DNA of 64,000 bases, from NCBI RefSeq assembly GCF_026262505.1, contig NC_067206.1, positions 40,147,918-40,211,917 on the forward strand, in the 5' to 3' direction. The position numbers were made by a program, and so were the translations under genes. This stretch comes from Trichomonas vaginalis G3. Taxonomy: Eukaryota > Parabasalia > Trichomonadida > Trichomonadidae. Below the pieces are notes generated by a model, which made no database searches, had not been told where the DNA came from, and saw nothing but the letters and a program-made list of their open reading frames with translations. Below, piece by piece: positions 49,274 to 57,685 of this stretch; the first letter of the stretch is position 1, and each line of letters begins with the position of its first letter.

Positions 49274-52200
49274 AGTGTTGTTCCATATGCATATGAATGT
49301 TATAAGTCTAGCGTACTTCAATATAAAGAATATACTCTCAGAATTACTGATAATGCTTTAGTCATACATAAAGAAGGTGCTGATGAAGACATTACCATCG
49401 GTCCTGGTATATTACCTATCGAGCAACCAGATGGTACAATTGTTGAAACAGACTTAAATCAATACCTTCAAGCGTTACAGAATCGTGTGACAAAAGTAGA
49501 GAATAATTACTTAGATGCTCCATTCTTCACAACTGATAGAGATTATATGTTTTCATGTATGGCGAGTAATGGTTTGCAAGAAACTCGTGAGGTAAATATT
49601 AATGAAGCATTAGAGACTATAATATATCATGTTAAACGGTTATTATCGATTGACCATGGAGTTCATTTTGACCCAAGGTCTACACTGTTCAATATACCAA
49701 TGATTGAAAACAGTCAATTAACATTTAAAGAAGATACATTGTATAATGCTTTAAACGCAGCATTTGCTTATATATTAGGTCATGAACAAGTACAAAATAG
49801 TGGTATTGCAATATACTTAGATAAAGTTATGTTAAAGAAACCATTGACATTCACAGAAGATGGTCCAAAAGCAACTGGTATTGTTGGTGATGGAACATTA
49901 TTGACGAAAGAATACTTAGCAAGTCATGTCGGAGAATTTTTCTCCACTAATGATAGCATCAGTACAACACCAGAAGTTATTTTATTGAAGAAACCAATCA
50001 CATTTGATGTTAAAGGAAAGACAAAAGCAACTGGTATAGCTGGCGATGGAGTTCTTCTGACTAAGGAATACTTGAAGAAAAATATCAATGACTTCGTTGA
50101 AATTGTCAAAGATAAAGAATCTGGTCTTAAGTTCAACCCTTTATCATTCATCTTTGCCATAGCAAACGCCGGTGCTACTGCAGCCTCATGGATATCACTC
50201 CAGAGTCAAATAAATGCTCTTTGGGCTTTTGTTGAAAGTCAAGAAGGTATAGATACTGTTCTTGACACTCTGGGTAATCTTGGTCCAAATCATAAAGGAG
50301 GTTTTGTGGATGGAATAAAAAATTTAGTTGAAAAGACTAAAACAAGTTTCCAGAAGATAACTCATATAGAAAGATTCAGAAATGAAGGTTATATGGAACT
50401 TGAGAGTTTTGATGTGACTGGACCTTTGGAACCAATTCCAATGCCACGTGATGCTAATGATGAAGAAGAGAAAGATCCTGGACCAAAAACAATCATTTCT
50501 ACGTTAAGTACTTTGTACCCTGATTTTGTGACCTTAGTGAAAGTTGCTAATACATCAAGAAAGAACAATAATATTAATATGTCTGGTACTGATGACCTTA
50601 CTGATTATCTTTATCTCATTCTTGCTGAATTAGCGAAGAAAGTTGAGGAGAACAAAAATAATGGAGGAAGAACTGCACTTAAGATTGCAGACAAAGCTGA
50701 CAAAAGTTATGTTGACGAAGAGATACGTAAAGTTGCATCTAAAGAATATACTTTATCACAGTCTGTCATACTTAAGACAATCAAAGGTCCAGAGAAAGAT
50801 ATTTACCCAGGTGATGGTACAACAGTTAAAGTTAATGAAAGAGTTTCATTCCCATCTGGTATTGATGCAAAAGAAGTATATATTAATAGTGAAAACATCA
50901 ATACAACATTGATTCCTTTGAAAAATAATGAGTTCACTGAACCTTTGACAGTTAAATCAATTCGTTCAAGAGAAGACAAACCTGTTATAATCAATAAAAT
51001 AGGAGCTGATAATGACCAACCAGTTCAAATCAAGAAAATAAGAGCTGATGACATTATCTTGAACTATACTTTAGGTTCAAGTGCTCCACAAGAAGATCCA
51101 AGCACTAGCGTAAAAGATACTCTTAACAGTTTAGATAGTAAATGTACGAACATTGAAGGTCATGCCAGAAACTTCGAAGTATATGAACTACCAGCAATGT
51201 TAGATAAGAAAGCTGACAAGAACCATGTTCATTATATAAGTTCAGACGAACAGATTATAACGGACTACCATGGATATTTAACACGAAGTGATGAAGCGAA
51301 GACAAAAAATGTTAATGAAAGAAGATATAAATACATTCGTGCTAAAGGTTATGACATAAGCTGTACTGTACAGTATGATGTAGCTAAAGCACCAGAAGCA
51401 TTTGGTTATACCGGTGAAATTTATGCCTCTACTTTCAATGTTAACGGTGTATTAGTTGAACCAAGATTTACTTTGAGAGTTAAGGCAAAAATAACGTTTG
51501 AAGATGCTATTAAAAGTAAAGCTGACAAAACAGAACTCGAAGCAATGAACAAAGTTTTGAAATCTCATAAACACAACATCTCCGATATAAATGAACTTCA
51601 AGCTACATTAGACAGTAAAGCTGACAAGAACCATACAAACGAATCCTTCACTACTGTTAGAGCAGACGACATAATATTGAACTTTGACCTTGGTTCAAGT
51701 GCACCTTTAGAGAATCCGAGTACAAGCGTAAAAGATACTCTTAACAATTTAGATAAGAGTTGCAGGAATATCGAAGATCATGCCAGAAACTTTGAAGCAT
51801 ATGAACTACCCGCAATGTTAGATAAGAAAGCTGACAAAACTTATGTGGATGCAGAACTAACAAAGAAATTTTCGAAACCAGATACAATGACATTTACAAC
51901 AGAAATTATAAATGGTGAACCAGCAACTCCATTTGAATTTGTTAGAGGTCTTCAACCAGATACTTTTGAATTTTTCTTGGATAATTCTATTGAACTAACA
52001 TTACATTATAAAAGTGGAACAAATGCAACATTTCATCCGGGAGATACATTCCAAATGGTATTTAATGACATAAGTTCTTTAGAATATGTTTATAGAGTTA
52101 TGAGCATATATGATTTAATATATCCTATAGGAGCTGTTTATACGTCTATGAATCCAATAAATCCAAACACTTTATTTGGTGGTAGATGGTATGAAATAGT

Positions 52201-52558
52201 TGACAGTTTTCCATTCTACACTAATACGCAGTCAATGAAGATGGGAGGTTCAAAGAAAATAGGTATTGAAAACCTTCCTTCACATATGCATAGGTTCAGT
52301 GGAAGAACATCTGTGGAAGGAAACCATTCACATTCAATAACAAAAAGAGGTTATACAAATCTTGCAGCGGGTTCGGATAGACAGGGAATGCATAGATATG
52401 ATATTTCAACTGACCCAGTAGATTCAAGCACAGGTATTTTCTGTGGAACCGCAGGAAATCATACACATGTTGTAGCTGGTATTACAGACCCAGCAGGTAA
52501 TGGAAAAGATTATATGCCTCCTTATATAACAATGCACGCTTGGATACGAGTTGGTTAA
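49271..52558 (+). CDS. Maverick fibre protein with phage collar-like tip, 1095 aa
   Basis: A long fibrous protein. N-terminal region: repeated KATGI.GDG.LLTKEYL modules (about 198-215 and 252-270). Middle: recurring KADK...V motifs (DKKADKNHVH, DSKADKNHTN, DKKADKTYVD) like those in phage tail-fibre shafts, and a ~65-residue block (RADDIILN...SAP...STSVKDTLN...HARNFE.YELPAM) present twice, at about 595-655 and 797-860. C-terminus (about 945-1095): YPIGAVYTSMNPINP, FGGRWYEI, LPSHMHRFSG, GNHSHS, and PPYITMHAWIR, the signature of the tail-collar / T4 gp10-C-like receptor-binding tip known from phages and some giant viruses. It probably forms host-recognition fibres. The frame looks whole. Confidence 0.85.
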   Translation: MSVVPYAYECYKSSVLQYKEYTLRITDNALVIHKEGADEDITIGPGILPIEQPDGTIVETDLNQYLQALQNRVTKVENNYLDAPFFTTDRDYMFSCMASNGLQETREVNINEALETIIYHVKRLLSIDHGVHFDPRSTLFNIPMIENSQLTFKEDTLYNALNAAFAYILGHEQVQNSGIAIYLDKVMLKKPLTFTEDGPKATGIVGDGTLLTKEYLASHVGEFFSTNDSISTTPEVILLKKPITFDVKGKTKATGIAGDGVLLTKEYLKKNINDFVEIVKDKESGLKFNPLSFIFAIANAGATAASWISLQSQINALWAFVESQEGIDTVLDTLGNLGPNHKGGFVDGIKNLVEKTKTSFQKITHIERFRNEGYMELESFDVTGPLEPIPMPRDANDEEEKDPGPKTIISTLSTLYPDFVTLVKVANTSRKNNNINMSGTDDLTDYLYLILAELAKKVEENKNNGGRTALKIADKADKSYVDEEIRKVASKEYTLSQSVILKTIKGPEKDIYPGDGTTVKVNERVSFPSGIDAKEVYINSENINTTLIPLKNNEFTEPLTVKSIRSREDKPVIINKIGADNDQPVQIKKIRADDIILNYTLGSSAPQEDPSTSVKDTLNSLDSKCTNIEGHARNFEVYELPAMLDKKADKNHVHYISSDEQIITDYHGYLTRSDEAKTKNVNERRYKYIRAKGYDISCTVQYDVAKAPEAFGYTGEIYASTFNVNGVLVEPRFTLRVKAKITFEDAIKSKADKTELEAMNKVLKSHKHNISDINELQATLDSKADKNHTNESFTTVRADDIILNFDLGSSAPLENPSTSVKDTLNNLDKSCRNIEDHARNFEAYELPAMLDKKADKTYVDAELTKKFSKPDTMTFTTEIINGEPATPFEFVRGLQPDTFEFFLDNSIELTLHYKSGTNATFHPGDTFQMVFNDISSLEYVYRVMSIYDLIYPIGAVYTSMNPINPNTLFGGRWYEIVDSFPFYTNTQSMKMGGSKKIGIENLPSHMHRFSGRTSVEGNHSHSITKRGYTNLAAGSDRQGMHRYDISTDPVDSSTGIFCGTAGNHTHVVAGITDPAGNGKDYMPPYITMHAWIRVG

Positions 52559-52728
52559 CTCAAGATCACGATCACAAACTGTTTCTCAGTATGAATGAGT
52601 AGCTCTATTTTTACATCATTACTGAAGTATTTCTTTTCTTCATTAATGACAGAAAGAATGCTTTCATCATCTTTTAAAGATCTTACCAAAGTTAGATCTT
52701 CATCAGAAAATCTCAAAGAAAGACTCAT
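52555..52728 (-). CDS. Small Maverick ORF, 57 aa
   Basis: The ATG is at 52726-52728 and the TAA at 52555-52557 overlaps the stop of the fibre gene on the other strand. The product starts MSLSLRFSDEDLTLVRSL and ends in a hydrophobic QFVIVILS. It fills exactly the gap between the fibre gene and the divergent gene at 52792. Its short length limits confidence; no family is recognised. Confidence 0.5.
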   Translation of the reverse strand: MSLSLRFSDEDLTLVRSLKDDESILSVINEEKKYFSNDVKIELLIHTEKQFVIVILS

Positions 52729-52791
52729 TTATGTACTAATTAAAATATAGCTAATTATTTTTTATCTGAACTTTTTATCAGGTATATAAAG

Positions 52792-53235
52792 ATGTCTGAA
52801 CATCATATAAAGTTCTTTAAGATCCAACAGTTTGTAGATGAAGTGAAGAAGCAAAATAAAACAGCAAAGAGACTACTTATATGCTTACCACAAACATTAC
52901 GTCAAGGAAAGTATGGTTATAGTGCAAGTCCGATCATGATCTTTGTCGATAAGCAGAAATACACAAATGAAGGTTTAGCTAATTTACTTAAGTTTGAAAA
53001 GATAGCTATAAACATTCCTGACCATTTCTCAGCGAGAATAAACCTTGACAAGACTAAAAGTTATTGTTTATATGTAGATCTCACGAAATCAACAAAGAGT
53101 AAAGACAAAGAATATAACCCAGTTGAACTTAAGACAATGGGTAAGAACTTACTCAAAGCTGCTATCAAACCTGTCGAAGAGATCGACATTGAGGATGAAG
53201 CAGAAGAAATAGATGTAGATCCTGAAGTGTTATAA
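52792..53235 (+). CDS. Maverick protein of unknown function, 147 aa
   Basis: An intact frame with ATG at 52792. The first 110 residues look like a compact alpha/beta domain (HHIKFFKIQQFVDEV, RLLICLPQTLRQGKYG, IMIFVDKQKY); the last 30 are strongly acidic (EEIDIEDEAEEIDVDPE). No family is recognised. A ssDNA-binding-like role would be guesswork. Confidence 0.7.
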   Translation: MSEHHIKFFKIQQFVDEVKKQNKTAKRLLICLPQTLRQGKYGYSASPIMIFVDKQKYTNEGLANLLKFEKIAINIPDHFSARINLDKTKSYCLYVDLTKSTKSKDKEYNPVELKTMGKNLLKAAIKPVEEIDIEDEAEEIDVDPEVL

Positions 53236-53380
53236 ACGATAAAGTTTATTTTTGGAGGAAGATGGTGTCAGACCATTTGATCTGGCATGCTTGTTCTAGG
53301 TAATTGCAGAAACCTGGAAAGATTGTTATTGGTCTGAGTTTCATACCTGGTCTCTCATCTCTCCATTGAAGCAAGTAAAT

Positions 53381-53548
53381 TTACATGAAGAGTTCGTCTG
53401 GATTCTCAGGCTTTGGTACACACTGATCGAAGATCTGTATGACCTCTTCATGACCGTACTCCCTCTGGTCAGACATGAGTGTTCTGAAGAACTTTTGCAT
53501 CTTCGGACCAGGTTTAGCATCTATGCAACGAGTGGGTCTCATTGACAT
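53381..53548 (-). CDS. Small Maverick ORF, 55 aa
   Basis: The ATG is at 53546-53548 and the TAA at 53381-53383. It starts MSMRPTRCIDAKPGPKM and ends in a Pro/Glu-rich PENPDELFM. Balanced codon use and its place head-to-head with the gene at 53572 (23 bp apart) support it. The stretch 53236-53380 looks like untranslated 3' sequence. Confidence 0.5.
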   Translation of the reverse strand: MSMRPTRCIDAKPGPKMQKFFRTLMSDQREYGHEEVIQIFDQCVPKPENPDELFM

Positions 53549-53571
53549 TTTTGTCACTTTTATTTGGTCGA

Positions 53572-53778
53572 ATGGAAGGATTCGAGTTCATGCCACTTGA
53601 CAGCAAAGAAGGTGCAGAAGAGGTTGTTGTTGCTGCATTCTATGCGAGCTCACACGTTGACGCATTCCGAACTTACCAGGATGACCTCGAAAAAGAAGGT
53701 CGAAAGCTTGGAAAGATCCAAATGTTGCTTGAGTTCTTCCGTGGAAACCTTGCACAGAAGTATGAGAAGAAAGAATAA
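53572..53778 (+). CDS. Small Maverick protein, 68 aa
   Basis: The ATG at 53572 is preceded by TCACTTTTATTTGGTCGA, an initiator-like sequence at the expected spacing; the longer upstream frame has no ATG. The product is an acidic then basic alpha-helical protein (AEEVVVAAFYASSHVDAF, LEFFRGNLAQKYEKKE). No family is recognised. Confidence 0.6.
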   Translation: MEGFEFMPLDSKEGAEEVVVAAFYASSHVDAFRTYQDDLEKEGRKLGKIQMLLEFFRGNLAQKYEKKE

Positions 53779-53835
53779 ACAACTAATTATTACTGAGCTT
53801 AGCTCATAAATGTAAGTTTTTACTCTGATCAGATC

Positions 53836-54342
53836 TTAGATCTCGTCGGGACAAGCGGAAAGGATAAAGTCCATGAGCTGGACTTTTGTCTTAGTGAGCG
53901 GTACTGCGGTCATGAGTAGTTCGCGCTTGTTTGAGCCACTTGGAACGCGACCCTTCCAATTCCTCATAGATCTCAAGGCAGAGATCGTGAAGAACTCAAG
54001 GACAAAGAGTCTTTGAGACTTGGTAAGGAATCCCTCATCATCTCTTTCATCCTGGAGGGTCTTTGTGGATGCAGTGGACTTGATCTCGTCTTCCTCGATC
54101 GGATCATTCTCATAATCTTCATCACCCTTCTTCCTAAACGTCATCTGCTCTCTCTTGTAGTCGTTCCTGAGAGCATTGAGTCCAGCTTCAAGATCTTGTG
54201 AGTTCTTTGCAGGTTTATTGAAAGTTTTCTTTTCCTGCATTTGCTGTATAAGCTGGGTTTGCTGTTGCATCATCTGCATCATCATTGCCATCATATCTAG
54301 TGTTGGTGATGCTGGAGCTGGTGTTGTACCATCTTGGGACAT
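53836..54342 (-). CDS. Maverick Met/Gln-rich protein, 168 aa
   Basis: The N-terminus has Pro/Ala, then a run of Met and Gln (MMAMMMQMMQQQTQLIQQMQ) that probably forms an amphipathic helix or oligomerising segment. A charged linker follows, and then a C-terminal ordered domain of about 75 residues (KSQRLFVLEFFTISALRSMR, MDFILSACPDEI). No family is recognised. It is divergent from the gene at 54729, with a minisatellite between the two starts. Confidence 0.65.
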   Translation of the reverse strand: MSQDGTTPAPASPTLDMMAMMMQMMQQQTQLIQQMQEKKTFNKPAKNSQDLEAGLNALRNDYKREQMTFRKKGDEDYENDPIEEDEIKSTASTKTLQDERDDEGFLTKSQRLFVLEFFTISALRSMRNWKGRVPSGSNKRELLMTAVPLTKTKVQLMDFILSACPDEI

Positions 54343-54357
54343 TCGGTCGTCGGTTAT

Positions 54358-54728
54358 GTCTTTACAAAAGACTGCTTTACAAAAGACAGCTTTACAAAAG
54401 ACAGCTTTACAAAAGACAGCTTTACAAAAGACAGCTTTACAAAAGACTGTGCTTTACAAAAGACAGCTTTACAAAAGACGTCTTGACAAAAGACAGCTTT
54501 ACAAAAGACTGCTTTACAAAAGCATTTTCTCACAAAATTGAATACTTTTGCTTTACAAAAGACGTCTTGACAAAAGATTGCTTTACAAAAGTCTGCTTTA
54601 CAAAAGACGTCTTGACAAAAGATTGCTTTACAAAAGTCTGCTTTACAAAAGATTGCTTTACAAAAGATTGCTTTACAAAAGTCTGCTTTACAAAAGACAG
54701 CTTTACAAAAGATTGCTTTACAAAAGCC
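54358..54728. repeat. Minisatellite, ~15-bp unit (GCTTTACAAAAGACA), about 24 copies
   Basis: Near-perfect repeats of GCTTTACAAAAGACA with variants (TTGACAAAAGACGTC, GATT, GTCT). The unit is a multiple of three, so both strands stay open through it and produce artificial FVKQS / LYKR / FTKD peptides; one frame runs on into the real gene at 54729. It fills the whole gap between two divergent genes and therefore holds their promoters. Confidence 0.9.
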
Positions 54729-55127
54729 ATGACTGATCTTCATCCAATTTGTTTAATCGAACTTAATGAAGTAATTTCTGCATATCTCCTGCATGTATTT
54801 GGAAACGAGAGGATAAGACAACTCACCAAGGTTTCCAGACGCCAGATCCAAAGACTTGAATCAACTGCAGGAGTAATCCTAAGCTTTGAAGAAGGATTAA
54901 CCAATAAGAAAGATGTCATTGACTCCAAGCGTGAAAGCCTTGCTGCTTTCTTACGCAAACACCCATGGGTCGATGTTGATCTCCAAACTCCTTACCAAGG
55001 ACTCGTTGAAACCTTCACGACCTACAGACAGCTCCTTGACAGACCTGAGCAGAACCTTCTGGTCGAACGTGATGGCACATTAAGCCCTACAGACGAGTCA
55101 ATCCAGAGAGAAGAAGCTCAAGAGTAA
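54729..55127 (+). CDS. Maverick protein, 132 aa
   Basis: The ATG at 54729 directly follows the minisatellite and begins the non-repetitive part (MTDLHPICLIELNEVISAYL). Helical, with HVFGNERIRQLTKVSRRQIQ and an acidic end (TDESIQREEAQE). The open frame extends upstream through the repeat, so a repeat-encoded N-terminal extension cannot be excluded, but the ATG choice is simpler. No family is recognised. Confidence 0.6.
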   Translation: MTDLHPICLIELNEVISAYLLHVFGNERIRQLTKVSRRQIQRLESTAGVILSFEEGLTNKKDVIDSKRESLAAFLRKHPWVDVDLQTPYQGLVETFTTYRQLLDRPEQNLLVERDGTLSPTDESIQREEAQE

Positions 55128-55204
55128 AAATCTGACATTTATACTTTACATGACATTTTTTTCATGAGTGTTCACGTTAAGATCAATGATGAAAACATGA
55201 CTTC

Positions 55205-55444
55205 ATGGAAGATATCATTGATGACATAGAGAATGACCTTGATGAAAACATGATGGGAGCTCAAACGTCAGTTAAGGTCAAACTTGGTGAAGTTCAAGAA
55301 AAGATCTCCGAGATCAATGCAAAAATATCTGCTCTTACAGAGGTTGACGTTTATTACAGAAGCTTGGAGAGAACTTTAAGCAAACTTGAACGTCAGAACC
55401 AAAGTCTCATAGTTGTGCTCCAAGAAACTCAGTCTCATGCGTAA
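55205..55444 (+). CDS. Small coiled-coil Maverick protein, 79 aa
   Basis: An acidic start (MEDIIDDIENDLDEN), then heptad-like Val/Leu/Ile spacing to the end (VKVKLGEVQEKISEINAKIS, LERTLSKLERQNQSLIVVLQ): a coiled coil. Its stop overlaps the start of the next gene by 8 bp (ATGCGTAA), which suggests translational coupling or at least dense packing. Confidence 0.65.
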   Translation: MEDIIDDIENDLDENMMGAQTSVKVKLGEVQEKISEINAKISALTEVDVYYRSLERTLSKLERQNQSLIVVLQETQSHA

Positions 55445-55739
55445 AGCATATAATGACTACCTACATGTAAGAGACTTACCTTCTTATTCTACTCCAGATC
55501 TCGACTTTTCCGATATAAGTCCAATCCTTATTGATACAACACTTACGATAGCAGGGATGCTTCCTACATATCCAGAATATGATAACTTACCTCAGCTCTT
55601 CGAGTATCTCAAGAAAAAGTTCATGATCTTATTATGCGAGACCATGAAAAGACGTCAAAATACCAGAACAGAACGAGAACAGAGCTTACTAATAGACTTA
55701 TTATATAATACTAAAGAAATAAAGGAGTTTTTATTCTAA
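55437..55739 (+). CDS. Maverick protein, 100 aa
   Basis: The first ATG in this frame is at 55437, overlapping the previous stop. Helical; features DYLHVRDLPSYSTPDLDF and LPQLFEYLKKKFMILLCETM. No family is recognised. Its end overlaps the end of the convergent gene at 55711-56019 by 29 bp. Confidence 0.6.
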   Translation: MRKAYNDYLHVRDLPSYSTPDLDFSDISPILIDTTLTIAGMLPTYPEYDNLPQLFEYLKKKFMILLCETMKRRQNTRTEREQSLLIDLLYNTKEIKEFLF

Positions 55740-56019
55740 CTTTGGTATTTTTGGGAAAGAACTGATCTGGATCATATTTGTCAACCACAGGTTTAGGTAT
55801 CAAAAGTCTCTCTGGTTCTTGGACGTCTGGTACTGGAAATGGTTCCTTTGGTTTCCTAGCTTTTGGGAGATCTAAAAATTTTCTTGGTCTCTTTCTTTTG
55901 TGTAAGTGTTGTCCATTTTTATCGACAACGAATGTGAGCTTTCCGTCGTCAAAGATGAATGTCGTCGCTTCTTCAGTTCCCTCATCAACTATTATCTTCT
56001 TGATCTTTCTCTTCTCCAT
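55711..56019 (-). CDS. Maverick basic/proline-rich protein, 102 aa
   Basis: The start at 56017-56019 is chosen because TCACTTTTTCTGTTA, the likely initiator, lies immediately upstream; an earlier ATG contains that motif. Two short beta strands (TTFIFDDGKLTFVVDKNGQ) are followed by a basic segment HKRKRPRKF and a Pro-rich remainder. It resembles weakly the YYV-MKDG small domains of this element. It overlaps the end of the methyltransferase gene by 35 bp in another frame. Confidence 0.6.
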   Translation of the reverse strand: MEKRKIKKIIVDEGTEEATTFIFDDGKLTFVVDKNGQHLHKRKRPRKFLDLPKARKPKEPFPVPDVQEPERLLIPKPVVDKYDPDQFFPKNTKVRIKTPLFL

Positions 56020-56827
56020 TAACAGAAAAAGTGACATATATTACTTCATTATTTTTCTGAGTGTTAGGATTAATTAAACCTCTATCTATAACATGCTTTC
56101 TCATAGGAAATTTCTCTCCATATCTTTTTGTCAATATCTCTATAAGTTCTTCTGTATAAGATTTATCACTACTGAAGTAAATAGATGGATAATTAAGGAC
56201 ATCAAAGGTTTCTACAGTATCTTTAAGAGTCCATTCATCTCCATACTGTATAGAATAAGTATGGAAGTATGGAGGATCACATATAAAGAAAACATTGGGA
56301 AGATCTTTATACTCATTGAAGAGTATTCTCCAATCTTTATGAACAATAGTTAAACCTTCAAGATAGTCATCTATGTTTTCACCAAATAAGTTAGTATATC
56401 TGAGGTATAACACTTTCTTCATTAATGTGTCAAGATCATAGTATTTGTATGCTCCAGAATAGAGAAGACGTGAACATAATGTATCCCAGTCTATGTATGG
56501 AGCTTTACTTATAACTTCTCTGACGATCTCTTTCTGATCAGTAGGAATTTTCTCATCTGGCTTAACATTTATTCTCTCCTTAAGTTCCTTAAGTATTTCA
56601 TTCGTGTCATGAATGTGTTTCAGTCTATCAACGTAGTTATCATAGTCGTTAGCTATGATCGTTGCTTTTGGGAACATAATATGCAACAAATGAGAGATAT
56701 AGAGAGAACCACCAAATAGGTCAACGAAGACATAATCCCCTTTGATGTCTTTGAGTATGTCGATAAGATCTTTCCTGATCTTAGACTTATTACCTATGAA
56801 AGGTAAAGGAGGTTTGGTAAAAATCAT
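55985..56827 (-). CDS. D12-class (Dam-like) DNA adenine-N6 methyltransferase, 280 aa
   Basis: All core motifs of the class are visible in order: PPLPFIGNKSKI (motif X, residues 6-17), FVDLFGGSLYISHL (motif I, SAM binding, about 33-46), NDYDNYV (motif II, about 60), CDPPYFHTY (motif IV, catalytic DPPY, about 183-191) and the SIYFSSDKSY region. Length equals bacterial and phage Dam enzymes. It would methylate adenine N6 in DNA, typically within a short palindrome such as GATC. As part of the Maverick it may mark element or host DNA; trichomonad DNA is known to contain N6-methyladenine. The frame looks whole. Confidence 0.92.
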   Translation of the reverse strand: MIFTKPPLPFIGNKSKIRKDLIDILKDIKGDYVFVDLFGGSLYISHLLHIMFPKATIIANDYDNYVDRLKHIHDTNEILKELKERINVKPDEKIPTDQKEIVREVISKAPYIDWDTLCSRLLYSGAYKYYDLDTLMKKVLYLRYTNLFGENIDDYLEGLTIVHKDWRILFNEYKDLPNVFFICDPPYFHTYSIQYGDEWTLKDTVETFDVLNYPSIYFSSDKSYTEELIEILTKRYGEKFPMRKHVIDRGLINPNTQKNNEVIYVTFSVNGEEKDQEDNS

Positions 56828-56856
56828 TTATATGGTAATAAAAATAAGTGTTTAGA

Positions 56857-57069
56857 TTAATTGGGTTTGAGTAGGTCTGCTGCATCTGTATTGCGTCCTC
56901 TGTATCTCTCTCCTGGGAGATCGCGGTTGATCATCCCGTGGACTTCGCAGAAAAAAAGGAGCATGACCAAGAGAACAATGAACAAGTTTATACAAAAGAA
57001 TACAACAACAGCGTTCGTTAAGAAGTTCATTGAACTCTTCACATAAGCTATGTCTTCTTCGTAGCCCAT
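56857..57069 (-). CDS. Small Maverick membrane protein, 70 aa
   Basis: ATG at 57067-57069 follows ACTTTTTAAGTTA; an ATG six codons earlier is possible. A single strongly hydrophobic segment at about residues 20-45 (NAVVVFFCINLFIVLLVMLL) is followed by CEVHGMINRDLPGERYRGRN. It could be a virion inner-membrane or holin-like protein; this is inference from size and topology only. Confidence 0.6.
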   Translation of the reverse strand: MGYEEDIAYVKSSMNFLTNAVVVFFCINLFIVLLVMLLFFCEVHGMINRDLPGERYRGRNTDAADLLKPN

Positions 57070-57103
57070 TAACTTAAAAAGTGTCATGACCACTTCATTT
57101 TTG

Positions 57104-57478
57104 ATGAAGTCAACAGCTTATGTCCACTTCCTCCCATCAACACTTGAGAAACAAGAGAAGGTCATCATTGAATACCTTCAAGCCACTGAGAAGCTCCAAA
57201 AGCTTCAAGATCTCCGCGAAGAGTTCAAGTCCCGCTTGAAACAGGAGAACTTACTACAGGAATACATGCTCATCCTTTATACACTCATTGATGGCTCCCA
57301 TTTACCATCAGAGTACACTGCAGTTCTTGATGCACTCAAAGATCTTCGCGAACACCAGCCGATCGGTAAAGAAGCCTTCGAGCTCACCATTGAGCAAGCC
57401 ATCTTCGCCAAGCACAATGCAAAGAAGCGGATGCTCGAAGCTCTTGATAAGATCAAGGAGTACGTCGAAACGTTCTAA
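57104..57478 (+). CDS. Maverick helical protein, 124 aa
   Basis: The start at 57104 follows TCATTTTTG, initiator-like; an ATG 18 bp upstream lies before this motif. Almost entirely alpha-helical with heptads (LEKQEKVIIEYLQATEKLQK, FELTIEQAIFAKHNAKKRML). No family is recognised. It is divergent from the 70-aa membrane protein. Confidence 0.6.
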   Translation: MKSTAYVHFLPSTLEKQEKVIIEYLQATEKLQKLQDLREEFKSRLKQENLLQEYMLILYTLIDGSHLPSEYTAVLDALKDLREHQPIGKEAFELTIEQAIFAKHNAKKRMLEALDKIKEYVETF

Positions 57479-57685
57479 AATAATTACTTGAGTAAACAAT
57501 AAGTTTTATTGAGTAAGTCTTGAAACATTTGTGCTTTTGTTCTTGTTTGAACAACCATATTTAACATTAGATAAAAATTTTTTGGTTAAACAATAACATA
57601 CTTAAGACATAAATTATACCTACTTATTAACTCAGTATATTGAGCATTATATGCATACTTAAACTCTTGAGCAATATTGTTCTCA

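Noticed and set aside
54176-54743. FVKQS / LYKR / FTKD repeat proteins on both strands
   Set aside because: A 15-bp repeat keeps all frames open; the peptides have no other support.
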